DNA of 64,000 nt from Streptomyces nigra. Its GTDB lineage: Bacteria; Actinomycetota; Actinomycetes; Streptomycetales; Streptomycetaceae. This document shows positions 36,355-44,221 of this stretch, piece by piece; position 1 is the stretch's first letter, and every line of letters starts with the position of its first letter. The notes under the pieces were generated by a model. That model was not told where the DNA came from, searched no databases, and was given only the letters and a program-made list of their open reading frames with translations. The stretch is taken from assembly GCF_003074055.1 (NCBI RefSeq), contig NZ_CP029043.1:6502501-6566500 (forward strand), written 5' to 3'. The position numbers were made by a program, and so were the translations under genes.

Positions 36355-36366
36355 TTGTCCTGACAA
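36355..36366. promoter_or_regulatory. Palindromic operator candidate between phyH-type gene and lacI
   Basis: TTGTC-CT-GACAA is a 12-base palindrome with perfect 5-base arms in the 106-base divergent gap. It is placed about 43 bases from the leftward start and 53 from the LacI start, as expected for an operator that controls both genes. Confidence 0.5.
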
Positions 36367-36418
36367 TCACCTCGAACAACCAGCAGGAAGCCATCAAAAA
36401 CCCCTCAGGAGCCGTCGT

Positions 36419-37447
36419 ATGGGCCACCCCTTCCCGATCAGGGAGATCGCACGTCAGGCGGGTCTGAGCGAGGCCACGGTCGACCGGGTCCTGAACGGCC
36501 GCACAGGGGTGCGCGAGAGCACCGCGCGCGAGGTCCACCAGGCCATCGCCGACCTGGACCGCCAGCGCACCCAGGTCCGCCTCCAGGGCCGTACCTTCAT
36601 GGTCGACATGGTGGTGCAGGCGCCGCAGCGGTTCACCACGGCCGTCCGCGCGGCCCTGGAGGCCGAACTGCCGTCCCTGCACCCGGCCGTCGTGCGCTCC
36701 CGCTTCCACTTCCGGGAGACCGGCCCGGTCGCCGAGCTGACCGGCACGCTCGACCGCATCGCCCGGCGCGGCTCGCAGGGCGTGATCCTCAAGGCCCCGG
36801 ACGTCCCCGAGGTCACCGCCGCCGTCGCCCGGCTCGTGGACGCAGGCATCCCCGTCGTCACCCTGGTCACGGACCTGCCCGCCACCGCCCGGCTCGCCTA
36901 CGTCGGCATCGACAACCGCGCCGCTGGCGCCACCGCCGCCTATCTGATGGGCCAGTGGCTGGGGGACCGGCCCGGCAATGTGCTGACCAGCCTCAGCAGC
37001 GGGTTCTTCCGCAACGAGGAGGAACGCGAGATGGGCTTCCGCAGCGCCATGCGGAGCCTGCACCCCGACCGCACCCTCGTGGAGATCGCCGAGGGCCAGG
37101 GCCTGGACGCCACCCAGTACGACCTGGTGCGGGCCGCGCTGGACCGCGACCCGGACATCCGTGCCGTCTACTCCATCGGCGGCGGGAACATCGCCACCCT
37201 GCGCGCCTTCGAGGACCTCGGCCGCGAGTGCGCGGTGTTCGTCGCCCACGACCTCGACGAGGACAACACGCGGCTGCTGCGCGAGCACCGACTGTCCGTC
37301 GTGCTCCACCACGACCTGCGGCACGATCTGCGCGAGGCGTGCCATGTGGTGATGCGGGCGCACGGTGCGCTGCCCCCGGCAGGACCGACGGTGCCGTCCG
37401 CCATCCAGGTCGTGACGCCGTACAACATGCCGGCGCCCATCGGGTGA
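36419..37447 (+). CDS. LacI-family transcriptional regulator
   Basis: DNA-binding repressor of 342 residues. The helix-turn-helix IREIARQAGLSEATVDRVLNG (residues 7-27) has Asp where most LacI proteins have Ser in the VSRVLNG hinge. The rest is a periplasmic-binding-type sensor domain, with GVILKAPDVPEVTAAV and YVGIDNRAAGATAAYLMG, of the RbsB-like rather than GalR-like group. AGGAG lies seven bases before ATG 36419. Divergent orientation from the phyH-SDR-iolG operon makes that operon its likely target. The ligand may be a sugar or cyclitol. Confidence 0.9.
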   Translation: MGHPFPIREIARQAGLSEATVDRVLNGRTGVRESTAREVHQAIADLDRQRTQVRLQGRTFMVDMVVQAPQRFTTAVRAALEAELPSLHPAVVRSRFHFRETGPVAELTGTLDRIARRGSQGVILKAPDVPEVTAAVARLVDAGIPVVTLVTDLPATARLAYVGIDNRAAGATAAYLMGQWLGDRPGNVLTSLSSGFFRNEEEREMGFRSAMRSLHPDRTLVEIAEGQGLDATQYDLVRAALDRDPDIRAVYSIGGGNIATLRAFEDLGRECAVFVAHDLDEDNTRLLREHRLSVVLHHDLRHDLREACHVVMRAHGALPPAGPTVPSAIQVVTPYNMPAPIG

Positions 37448-37449
37448 CG

Positions 37450-37469
37450 GCCCGGGGGCAGGCCCGGGC
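37450..37469 (+). terminator. Hairpin after lacI
   Basis: GCCCGGG (37450-37456) and CCCGGGC (37463-37469) form a 7-base stem with a 6-base loop right after the LacI stop codon. There is no T-run. Confidence 0.45.
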
Positions 37470-37522
37470 GTGTACGCCGCGCGCCCGCCGGGAATCACGG
37501 GACAGCCCTTACCGTCGGGCGC

Positions 37523-38134
37523 ATGTGGAATTCGATCCCGGACGGCGGCCCGGAGCGGCTGGTGGCGCTCGCCGACGGCGTGTTCGCCATCGCCCTGACC
37601 CTGCTCGTCCTGGACTTCTCCGTCCCCCCGGACCTGCCCTCCGACGAGTACGCCGACGCCCTGCGCGAGCTCCTGCCGAACCTCGCCGCGTACGCGCTGA
37701 GCGTGCTGGTGCTCGGCGCGTTCTGGCGGGAGAACCGGCGGATCCTCGGCTATGTCCGGCAGGTCGACGGGCAGCTGATCGGGCTGTCGATCCTGGGCCT
37801 GGGCGTCGCGGCCCTGCTGCCGTTCCCCACGAAACTCCTCGCCGAGTACGGCCGGGAGCCCGAGTCGGTCGCCGTGTACGCGGCGACGGTGGCCGCCCTC
37901 GGCGCCGCCGACCTCGCGGTGGTCGTCCTGCTGGCCCGGCGCCCCTGGCTGCGCGGCCCGGCGGGACCACCCGAGGGGTTCCGGCTGTTCGTCCTCGACC
38001 TCGCGGTGACGGTGGTCGTGTTCGTCGCCAGCGTGCCCCTCGCCCTCGCGTACGGCCCGGGCGCCATGTGGCTCTGGGCGGCCATGGCTCCCATCAAGGT
38101 GCTGATCGGCCGCCGGTCCCAGCGGGCGCGCTGA
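37523..38134 (+). CDS. TMEM175/DUF1211 family potassium channel-like protein
   Basis: A 203-residue membrane protein with about five to six helices. The first helix carries RLVALADGVFAIALTLLVL, the DUF1211/TMEM175 signature (usually RxxxFSDxxFAIxxTLL; here Ala-Asp replaces Ser-Asp). Bacterial members are potassium-permeable channels that assemble as tetramers. It has no Shine-Dalgarno sequence; TACCGT lies seven bases before ATG 37523, so the mRNA may be leaderless. Unrelated to its catabolic neighbours as far as can be seen. Confidence 0.87.
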   Translation: MWNSIPDGGPERLVALADGVFAIALTLLVLDFSVPPDLPSDEYADALRELLPNLAAYALSVLVLGAFWRENRRILGYVRQVDGQLIGLSILGLGVAALLPFPTKLLAEYGREPESVAVYAATVAALGAADLAVVVLLARRPWLRGPAGPPEGFRLFVLDLAVTVVVFVASVPLALAYGPGAMWLWAAMAPIKVLIGRRSQRAR

Positions 38135-38143
38135 CGCGGGCCC

Positions 38144-39304
38144 TCAGCCCTCCGCGGCCACGTCCACCCAACTGCCGCTGTCCGCCGAGCGCACCATCGC
38201 GTCCAGTACGGCCGCACTGCGCACCGCGTCGTCCAGCGTGGCCCCGTAGGGCGTGTCCTCGGCGATCGAGCGCAGGAACCGGTACGCCTCGACCACCTTG
38301 AGGTCGTCGTAGCCCATCGCGTTCGCCGCGCCCGGCTGGAACGCGCCGAACTCGCCGTCGCCGGGCCCCACATGGACGGTGGCGACCGGCTGGTCCTGGT
38401 AGGCGGTGCCATGGCTGACCCGCAGTTCGCCCATGCGGCGGAAGTCCCAGAACACCGCGCCCCGGGTGCCGTGCACCTCGAAGCCGTAGTTGTTCTGCTC
38501 GCCGACCGAGACCCGGCACGCCTCCAGCACCCCGCGCGCGCCGGAGGCGAACCGCAGCAGGCAGTTGACGTAGTCCTCGTTCTCGACCGGGCCGAGCTCG
38601 CCGGTGGCCAGGGTGTGCCCGGCGGTGGCGCCGGTCGGACGGGCCCGCTCGGGGACGAAGACCGCGGTGTCGGCGGTCAGCGCGGTGATGTCGCCGAGCA
38701 GGAAGCGGGCGAGGTCGGCGCCGTGCGAGGCGAGGTCGCCCAGCACGCCGCTGCCGCCGCGTTCACGCTCGTACCGCCAGGTCAGCGCGCCCTGCGGATG
38801 CGCCGCGTAGTCGCTGAACAGGCGGATGCGCACATGCGTCACGGTGCCGATCTCGCCGGACGCGACGAGGTCGCGGGCGGCCTCTACGGCGGGCGCGTTG
38901 CGGTAGTTGAAGCCGACGGCGCTGTGCACGCCGGCCCGGGCGGCCGCGTCGGCCACGGCCCGGGCGTCGGCGGCGGTCAGCCCGACCGGCTTCTCGATCC
39001 AGAGGTGCTTGCCGGCCTCGGCCATAGCGACGCCGATCTCCCGGTGCAGGAAGTTCGGCGCGGTGACGCTGACCGCCTTGATGCGCGGGTCGGCGGCCAC
39101 CTCGCGCCAGTCCCGGGTCGCCGTGGCGAACCCGAAGCGCGCGGCGGCCTCCTCGGCGCGGCCCGGCACCTCCTCGGCGACCGTCACCAGCTCCGGGCGC
39201 AGCGGCAGGTCCGGGTAGTGGTGCGGGAGGCGGGCGTACGCCTGTGTGTGCACGCGCCCCATCCAGCCGAATCCGACGACGGCGACGCCGAGCGTGTCCA
39301 CCAT
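38144..39304 (-). CDS. Gfo/Idh/MocA family oxidoreductase
   Basis: A 386-residue dehydrogenase. VAVVGFGWMGRVHTQAYARL is the Rossmann start, LWIEKPVGLTAADARAV the EKP motif and VLGDLASHGADLARFLLG the substrate-binding Asp/His region. This subgroup, about 385 residues with GRVHTQAY, occurs in many Streptomyces next to LacI regulators; members act on various sugars or cyclitols. It is divergent from the LacI gene at 39438, and a perfect palindrome lies 14 bases upstream of its start. Specific substrate unknown. Confidence 0.9.
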   Translation of the reverse strand: MVDTLGVAVVGFGWMGRVHTQAYARLPHHYPDLPLRPELVTVAEEVPGRAEEAAARFGFATATRDWREVAADPRIKAVSVTAPNFLHREIGVAMAEAGKHLWIEKPVGLTAADARAVADAAARAGVHSAVGFNYRNAPAVEAARDLVASGEIGTVTHVRIRLFSDYAAHPQGALTWRYERERGGSGVLGDLASHGADLARFLLGDITALTADTAVFVPERARPTGATAGHTLATGELGPVENEDYVNCLLRFASGARGVLEACRVSVGEQNNYGFEVHGTRGAVFWDFRRMGELRVSHGTAYQDQPVATVHVGPGDGEFGAFQPGAANAMGYDDLKVVEAYRFLRSIAEDTPYGATLDDAVRSAAVLDAMVRSADSGSWVDVAAEG

Positions 39305-39317
39305 TGCAGCCCTTCAT

Positions 39318-39329
39318 TGGACCGGTCCA
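39318..39329. promoter_or_regulatory. LacI operator 1 (perfect palindrome)
   Basis: TGGACCGGTCCA is a perfect 12-base palindrome 14 bases before the start of the leftward oxidoreductase gene. With one base changed it recurs at 39421-39432 in front of the divergent LacI gene. The central CG is typical of LacI/GalR sites. Confidence 0.75.
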
Positions 39330-39420
39330 TTTTCTGTCCGGGCCACCATGGGGCGACGCGCTGAACGGTGTCAACCCCCGTCCCGCGTGGCGTCACCCTT
39401 TGACAAGCCCCCTGGACGCA

Positions 39421-39432
39421 TGGAACGGTCCA
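39421..39432. promoter_or_regulatory. LacI operator 2 with overlapping promoter
   Basis: TGGAACGGTCCA differs from operator 1 by one base and sits inside ATGGAACGGTCCAT. TTGACA at 39400-39405 would be the -35 box of the lacI promoter, placing the operator over the -10 region; binding would block its own transcription. The match between the two sites implies autoregulation and control of the oxidoreductase gene. Confidence 0.7.
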
Positions 39433-39437
39433 TCCCC

Positions 39438-40442
39438 ATGAGACAGCCGACCATCCGCGACGTCGCCGACCGCGCCGGCGTCTCGAAGTCGCTGGTCTCG
39501 CTGGTGCTGCGGGGCTCGGAGCAGGTGCGCGCGGAGAAGCGCGAGGCCGTCCTGCGGGCCGTGCGCGAGCTGGGCTACCGGCCCAACGCCGCCGCGCGCA
39601 GCCTCAGCGAACAGCGCACCCGCACGGTCGGCGTCCTGCTGAACGACCTGCGCAACCCCTGGTTCGTCGACCTGCTCGACGGCCTGAACTCCCTGCTGCA
39701 CGACAACGGCCTGCACATGCTGCTGGCCGACGCCCGCCTCAACCGCCGTACCGGCCAGGACCCCGCCGGCCCCCTGCTGGACCTGCGCGTCGACGGGCTG
39801 GTCGTGGTCGGCACGCTGCCCGACCCGGCGGCGCTCGCCGAGGCCGCCGCACGTCTGCCCGTGGTGGTCGCCGGGGCCCGCGAGCCGGCCCCCGCGGGCG
39901 TGGACGTGGTCGCCAACGACGACGAGCGCGGCGCCCGTCTGGTCACCGAGCACCTCATCGGCCTCGGTCACCGGCGGATCGCGCACATCGCGGGCTACGG
40001 GGCGGTCGGCGAGCTGCGCCGGCGCAGCTTCGAGACGGTGATGCGCGAGCACGGCATGGCGGACGGGGCCCTCGTCGAGACCGGGGACATGACCGAGGAG
40101 GGCGGCTACCGGGCGACGGTCCGGCTGCTGAGCGGCCCGGACCGGCCGACGGCGGTCTTCGCCGTCAACGACATCTGCGCCATCGGCGCGCTGTCGGCCG
40201 CCGAGGAGTCGGGGCTGCGGGTGCCCCGCGACCTGTCCGTCGTCGGCTACGACAACACCAGCATCGCCCGGCTCCGGCACGTCTGGCTGACCACGGTCGA
40301 CAACGCCAGCCACGAGGTCGGCCGGCGCGCCGCCCGCTGTCTGCTGGACCGGCTCGCCGGCACCGGGGGAGCGGGCGGGGTCCGGCTCGCCGCGCCCACG
40401 CTGGAGGTCCGGGGCACGACGGGCCGCCCGCTCACAGGTTGA
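39438..40442 (+). CDS. LacI-family transcriptional regulator
   Basis: Repressor of 334 residues with HTH TIRDVADRAGVSKSLVSLVL (residues 5-24) and a hinge helix NAAARSLSEQRT, followed by a GalR-type sensor (VGVLLNDLRNPWFVDLLDGL, GHRRIAHIAGYG, VVGYDNTSIARLRHVWLTTVD). VSLVL with Leu before Val-Leu is a common actinomycete variant. ATG 39438 is used; ATG 39420 in the same frame lies inside the operator. Neither has a Shine-Dalgarno sequence. The gene faces the oxidoreductase at 38144, with matching palindromes by both starts. Confidence 0.92.
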   Translation: MRQPTIRDVADRAGVSKSLVSLVLRGSEQVRAEKREAVLRAVRELGYRPNAAARSLSEQRTRTVGVLLNDLRNPWFVDLLDGLNSLLHDNGLHMLLADARLNRRTGQDPAGPLLDLRVDGLVVVGTLPDPAALAEAAARLPVVVAGAREPAPAGVDVVANDDERGARLVTEHLIGLGHRRIAHIAGYGAVGELRRRSFETVMREHGMADGALVETGDMTEEGGYRATVRLLSGPDRPTAVFAVNDICAIGALSAAEESGLRVPRDLSVVGYDNTSIARLRHVWLTTVDNASHEVGRRAARCLLDRLAGTGGAGGVRLAAPTLEVRGTTGRPLTG

Positions 40443-40776
40443 TCGCGTACGCCTTGCGCAGCGTCTCGTGCACGGTCCACGTCGTACGGTCGCCCTCGCG
40501 CAGCACGGCCATGTCGCCGGGCCCGACCCGAAGCGTCGGTCCGCCCTCGACCTCGATGGTGGCCGAACCGCTGACGACGACGAAGAGTTCGTCGGCCTCG
40601 GTGTCGGTGACCACGCCCGGCGTGATCTGCCAGATGCCCCGCACCTGACGTCCGTCGGGGGACTCCCACACCACCTTCCCGGTCACCTCGGGCGTCCCGG
40701 AGACGATCTGCTCGGGCGCCAGCGGCTCGGGTTCGAGCTCGGCGTCGGGGATGTGGAGAACGAAGCTGTGCGTCAT
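40432..40776 (-). CDS. Cupin domain protein (DUF861/EutQ-like)
   Basis: A single-domain cupin of 114 residues. WQITPGVVTDTEADELFVVV and the second motif GPGDMAVLREGDRTTWTVHE follow the beta-barrel pattern of the DUF861 group, which lacks several of the classical metal-binding His residues. Homologues have been linked to ureidoglycolate or ethanolamine metabolism but the function here is open. Its last 11 bases overlap the end of the convergent LacI gene. Confidence 0.85.
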   Translation of the reverse strand: MTHSFVLHIPDAELEPEPLAPEQIVSGTPEVTGKVVWESPDGRQVRGIWQITPGVVTDTEADELFVVVSGSATIEVEGGPTLRVGPGDMAVLREGDRTTWTVHETLRKAYAINL

Positions 40777-40905
40777 GCGGCCGACCCTAGACCCGGCCGA
40801 CGGCCGCCCGGCCCGGACAGAGTGTGGGGCGTTGGAGGGGCCGGGCGGACACTCCGTCGCGCCCGAACCGCAGGTCGTCCGGCGTGCGAACGGACCGCGT
40901 ACAAA

Positions 40906-40939
40906 ATTGTTGACAATCCTGTCTGGCTGGATTTACGTT
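40906..40939 (+). promoter_or_regulatory. Promoter with near-palindromic operator before the GntR gene
   Basis: ATTGT-TG-ACAAT (40906-40917) has perfect 5-base arms and overlaps TTGACA (40910-40915), a consensus -35 box. TACGTT at 40934-40939 could be the -10 box (18-base spacing). The transcript would start some 20 bases before ATG 40967. This arrangement suggests that the GntR protein represses itself and the downstream aromatic genes. Confidence 0.6.
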
Positions 40940-40966
40940 CGACAGGCACTCACCCAGGGGGAGCAC

Positions 40967-41617
40967 ATGCCGAACGAAGCCCGTCCGAGCACCGGGGAGC
41001 AGGCCAAACAGCATGCGCTCGCACGGCTGCGGGAGGCGATCCTGCAGGGCGAGATGGCCCCGGCCCAGCGACTGGTGGAGAACGAACTCGCCGAGCGGTT
41101 CGGTGTGACGCGGGCCAGCATCCGCGCGGCACTCATCGACCTGGAGGCCCAGGGACTCGTCGAGCGGATCCGCAACCGGGGCTCACGCGTACGGCTGGTG
41201 ACCGTCGAGGAGGCGGTCGCCATCACCGAGTGCCGCATGGTGCTGGAAGGGCTCTGCGCGGCCAGGGCCGCCGTCGTCGCGAGCGACGCGCAACTGGACG
41301 AACTCGACGAGCTCGGCCGGGCGATGACCAAGGCCGTCGCCGACGGCGAACCGATGACGTACTCCGAGCTGAACCAGCAACTGCACGCCAAGGTCCGCGA
41401 GTTCTCCGGTCAGCGTACGGCCGTGGAGCTCCTGGAGCGGCTCAACGCCCAACTGGTCCGGCACCGCTTCCAGTTGGCGCTGCGACCGGGGCGTCCGCAG
41501 CACTCCCTGGACGAACACCTGGCCATGATCGAGGCGATCAGGGCCCGGGACCCGCAGGCGGCCGAGGCGGCCGTCCGCGCCCACCTCGCCGGCGTCATCG
41601 AGGCGCTGCGCGAGTGA
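40967..41617 (+). CDS. GntR-family regulator (FCD subfamily) of the aromatic cluster
   Basis: A 216-residue regulator with an N-terminal winged helix (LREAILQGEMAPAQRLVENE, then FGVTRASIRAALIDLEAQGLV) and an all-helical FCD effector domain (VTVEEAVAITECRMVLEGLC ... HSLDEHLAMIEAIRARDPQAAEAAVRAHL; each quoted in part). The late HxxxHL motif holds conserved metal-binding histidines of the FCD fold. ATG 40967 has AGGGGGAG upstream. It lies 71 bases before the four-gene aromatic operon on the same strand and probably controls it, sensing an aromatic acid or pathway intermediate. Confidence 0.9.
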   Translation: MPNEARPSTGEQAKQHALARLREAILQGEMAPAQRLVENELAERFGVTRASIRAALIDLEAQGLVERIRNRGSRVRLVTVEEAVAITECRMVLEGLCAARAAVVASDAQLDELDELGRAMTKAVADGEPMTYSELNQQLHAKVREFSGQRTAVELLERLNAQLVRHRFQLALRPGRPQHSLDEHLAMIEAIRARDPQAAEAAVRAHLAGVIEALRE

Positions 41618-41688
41618 GCCGCACCCGACGGCCGCGCTGAGCCGGCGCGCGGGGCGGGCGCACCCCTGTCACCGGAGGAGGAGCAGTC

Positions 41689-42438
41689 ATGACGCATGCC
41701 CACGCCCCCACGACCCCGCGCTCGACGCTCGTCGTCACCGCGCACGCCGGCGATTTCGTCTGGCGGGCCGGCGGAGCGATCGCGCTGGCCGCCGCGCGGG
41801 GCGAGAAGGTCACCATCGCCTGCCTGACCTTCGGCGAACGCGGCGAGTCCGCCCGCGCCTGGCGCGAGGGGAAGGACCTGGCGCAGATCAAGGCACTGCG
41901 CCGGGACGAGGCGGAGCGCGCCGCCGCCACCCTCGGCGCCGAGGTCCGCTTCTTGGACGCCGGCGACCACCCGCTGCTCCCCACCCCCGAACTCACCGAC
42001 CGGCTGGTGGCTTTGTACCGGGTTACCCAGCCGGATGCGGTGCTCACCCATCCCGCCGACGACCCGTACAACGGCGACCACCCGGCCGCCCACCGCATGG
42101 CACTGCAGGCCCGGATCCTGGCCCAGGCGATCGGCTACCCCGCCGACGGCGAGGTCATCGGCGCCCCGCCCGTCTTCTGCTTCGAGCCGCACCAGCCGGA
42201 GATGAGCGGCTTCCGGCCCGAGGTGCTGCTCGACATCACCGAGGTCTGGGAGACCAAACGCAAGGCCATGGAGTGCCTGGCCGCCCAGCGGCACCTGTGG
42301 GACTACTACACCGACCTCGCCGTGCGCCGAGGCGTGCAGCTCCGGCGCAACGCCGGACCCAACCTGGGACTCGCCCACCGGACCCTGGCCGAGGCGTACA
42401 TGCGGTCCTACCCGCAGATCGCGAAGGAGCTGGCATGA
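41689..42438 (+). CDS. PIG-L family hydrolase, GalB-like 4-oxalomesaconate hydratase
   Basis: A 249-residue member of the PIG-L/LmbE metalloenzyme family. The N-terminal metal motif reads VVTAHAGDFVWRAGGAI (the usual PHPDD is here AHAGD, as in GalB-type proteins), and HPADDPYNGDHPAAH supplies further His ligands. In Pseudomonas a PIG-L protein, GalB, hydrates 4-oxalomesaconate in gallate breakdown; the two following genes match the GalC- and GalD-type partners, so this role is the best reading. GGAGGAG precedes the ATG. A deacetylase role cannot be excluded on sequence alone. Confidence 0.82.
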   Translation: MTHAHAPTTPRSTLVVTAHAGDFVWRAGGAIALAAARGEKVTIACLTFGERGESARAWREGKDLAQIKALRRDEAERAAATLGAEVRFLDAGDHPLLPTPELTDRLVALYRVTQPDAVLTHPADDPYNGDHPAAHRMALQARILAQAIGYPADGEVIGAPPVFCFEPHQPEMSGFRPEVLLDITEVWETKRKAMECLAAQRHLWDYYTDLAVRRGVQLRRNAGPNLGLAHRTLAEAYMRSYPQIAKELA

Positions 42439-43142
42439 GCGGCGTGATCGTCACCGGCCCGCCGAAGGCCGACCTCGAGGACGTCGACGCGCTGGCCGGC
42501 TTCGGGGTGGCGACGGTGAGCGAGGCCATGGGCCGCACCGGCCTGCTGGGCCCGGACATCCGGCCCGTCCAGCAGGGCGTCCGCGTCGCCGGCACCGCCG
42601 TCACCGTGCTGAGCCGGCCCGGGGACAACCTGATGCTCCACGCCGCCGTGGAGCAGTGCGGCGCGGGCGACCTCCTGGTCGTCACCACCACCTCACCGTG
42701 TACGGACGGCCTGTTCGGCGAGCTGTTCGCCACCGCTCTCCAGCGGCGCGGCGTGCGCGGTGTGGTCCTCACCACCGGCATCCGCGACACTCAGGCGCTA
42801 CGGGACATGGGCTTCCCCGCCTGGTCCCGGGCGGTCTCCGCGCAGGGCACCGTCAAGGCCACCGGTGGCTCGGTCAACGTGCCCGTCGCCGTCGGCGGCC
42901 AGGTGATCCGACCCGGCGACGTCATCCTCGCCGACGACGACGGGGTGGTCGTCGTCCCGCGCGAGCGGGCCCGGGCGACGGTGGATCGGGCCGAGGCCCG
43001 CGAGGCCAAGGAGGCCGCGACCAGGGCCGCGTTCCTCCAGGGCGAACTCGGCCTGGACCGCTACGGGTTGCGCGAGACCCTGGCCCGGCTCGGCGTCGTC
43101 CACCGCACGTACGAGGAGTACGAGGAGGGGGTGCGGCCGTGA
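42435..43142 (+). CDS. RraA-family 4-carboxy-4-hydroxy-2-oxoadipate aldolase/oxaloacetate decarboxylase
   Basis: A 235-residue protein of the RraA-like class II aldolase group (GalC/LigK/ProA type). It would split 4-carboxy-4-hydroxy-2-oxoadipate into pyruvate and oxaloacetate. FGVATVSEAMGRTGLLGPDI, GDNLMLHAAVEQCGAGDLLVV and VVLTTGIRDTQALRDMGFP (RD metal-binding motif) are characteristic; the late VNVPVAVGGQVIRPGDVIL is typical of the fold (motifs quoted in part). ATG 42435 overlaps the hydratase stop by four bases. Confidence 0.88.
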   Translation: MSGVIVTGPPKADLEDVDALAGFGVATVSEAMGRTGLLGPDIRPVQQGVRVAGTAVTVLSRPGDNLMLHAAVEQCGAGDLLVVTTTSPCTDGLFGELFATALQRRGVRGVVLTTGIRDTQALRDMGFPAWSRAVSAQGTVKATGGSVNVPVAVGGQVIRPGDVILADDDGVVVVPRERARATVDRAEAREAKEAATRAAFLQGELGLDRYGLRETLARLGVVHRTYEEYEEGVRP

Positions 43143-44221
43143 CCGAGGGCGTGCCCTGTCTGCTGATGCGGGGCGGCACCTCCAAGGGCGCCTACTTCCT
43201 GGCCGCCGACCTCCCCGCCGACGCCGAGGCGCGCGACGCGTTGCTGCTGCGGATCATGGGCAGCCCCGACGGGCGCCAGATCGACGGGCTGGGCGGCGCG
43301 CACCCGCTCACCAGCAAGGTGGCGGTGGTGTCGCCCTCCGCCGACCCGCGGGCCGACGTGGACTACCTCTTCCTCCAAGTCGCCGTGGACGCACCGGAGG
43401 TGAGTGAGCGTCAGAACTGCGGCAACCTCCTCGCCGGGGTCGGCCCGTTCGCCGTGGAGCGCGGACTCGTCCCGGCGGGGGAGCGGGAGACCTCCGTCCG
43501 GATCCGCATGGTCAACTCCGGCGACCTGGCCACGGCCGCCTTCCCGACCCCGGGCGGCCGGGTGCGGTACACGGGCGACGCCGAGATCTCCGGAGTGCCG
43601 GGCACGGCCGCCCCCGTGGTGATCGAGTTCCCGCCCGGTGCGGGTCCGTTGCTGCCCACCGGGAACGTCCGCGACCGCGCCGCCGGCGTCCCCGTCACGT
43701 GCGTCGACAACGGCATGCCGACCGTGCTGATCGCCGCCGCCTCGCTGGGCGTCACCGGCTACGAGACACCCCGGGAGTTGGAGGAGGACACCGCGCTCGC
43801 CGAGCGGCTGCGCGCCGTGCGCCGCGAGGCGGCCGTATGGATGGGCCTCGGCGACGTGTCCACGGCGCCCGTCCCCAAGCTCACGCTGCTCGCGCCGCCC
43901 CGGCACGGCGGTACCGTCACCACCCGCACGTTCATCCCCGTCCGCTGCCACCCCTCGATCGGTGTGCTCGGCGCCGCGAGTGTCGCCGCCGGACTGCGGC
44001 TCGACGGCGCGGTCGGCGCGGACCTGGCCCGGCTCCCCGCCACGGGCGACCGCGTCCGTGTCGAGCACCCCACGGGCCACCTCGACCTCGAGTGCGGCCT
44101 CGGCACGGACGCCGCCGGCCGCCCCGCGGCCCGCCGCACGGCCGTCCTCCGCACCGCCCGCAAGATCTTCGACGGCACCGTCTTCCCCCGCCCCGCCGCG
44201 ACACCCGGAGGCCCCCGATGA
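43139..44221 (+). CDS. PrpF-family 4-oxalomesaconate tautomerase
   Basis: A 360-residue PrpF/GalD/LigU-type isomerase that would convert the enol or isomeric form of 4-oxalomesaconate to the form used by the hydratase. CLLMRGGTSKGAYFLAADLP, MGSPDGRQIDGLGGAHPLTS and RQNCGNLLAGVGPFAVE are the family signatures; the Cys of NCGN is one of the active-site residues. VKLTLL-like VPKLTLLAPP and the CHPSIGVLGAASVAAG segment complete the fold. The GTG at 43139 overlaps the aldolase stop (GTGA). PrpF itself acts on aconitate isomers, but the neighbours favour 4-oxalomesaconate. Confidence 0.87.
   Translation: MTEGVPCLLMRGGTSKGAYFLAADLPADAEARDALLLRIMGSPDGRQIDGLGGAHPLTSKVAVVSPSADPRADVDYLFLQVAVDAPEVSERQNCGNLLAGVGPFAVERGLVPAGERETSVRIRMVNSGDLATAAFPTPGGRVRYTGDAEISGVPGTAAPVVIEFPPGAGPLLPTGNVRDRAAGVPVTCVDNGMPTVLIAAASLGVTGYETPRELEEDTALAERLRAVRREAAVWMGLGDVSTAPVPKLTLLAPPRHGGTVTTRTFIPVRCHPSIGVLGAASVAAGLRLDGAVGADLARLPATGDRVRVEHPTGHLDLECGLGTDAAGRPAARRTAVLRTARKIFDGTVFPRPAATPGGPR

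Noticed and set aside
34970..37498. An 842-codon minus-strand frame spanning the LacI gene and PhyH gene
   Set aside because: It is out of frame with the PhyH protein and antisense to the LacI gene, with no recognisable domain.
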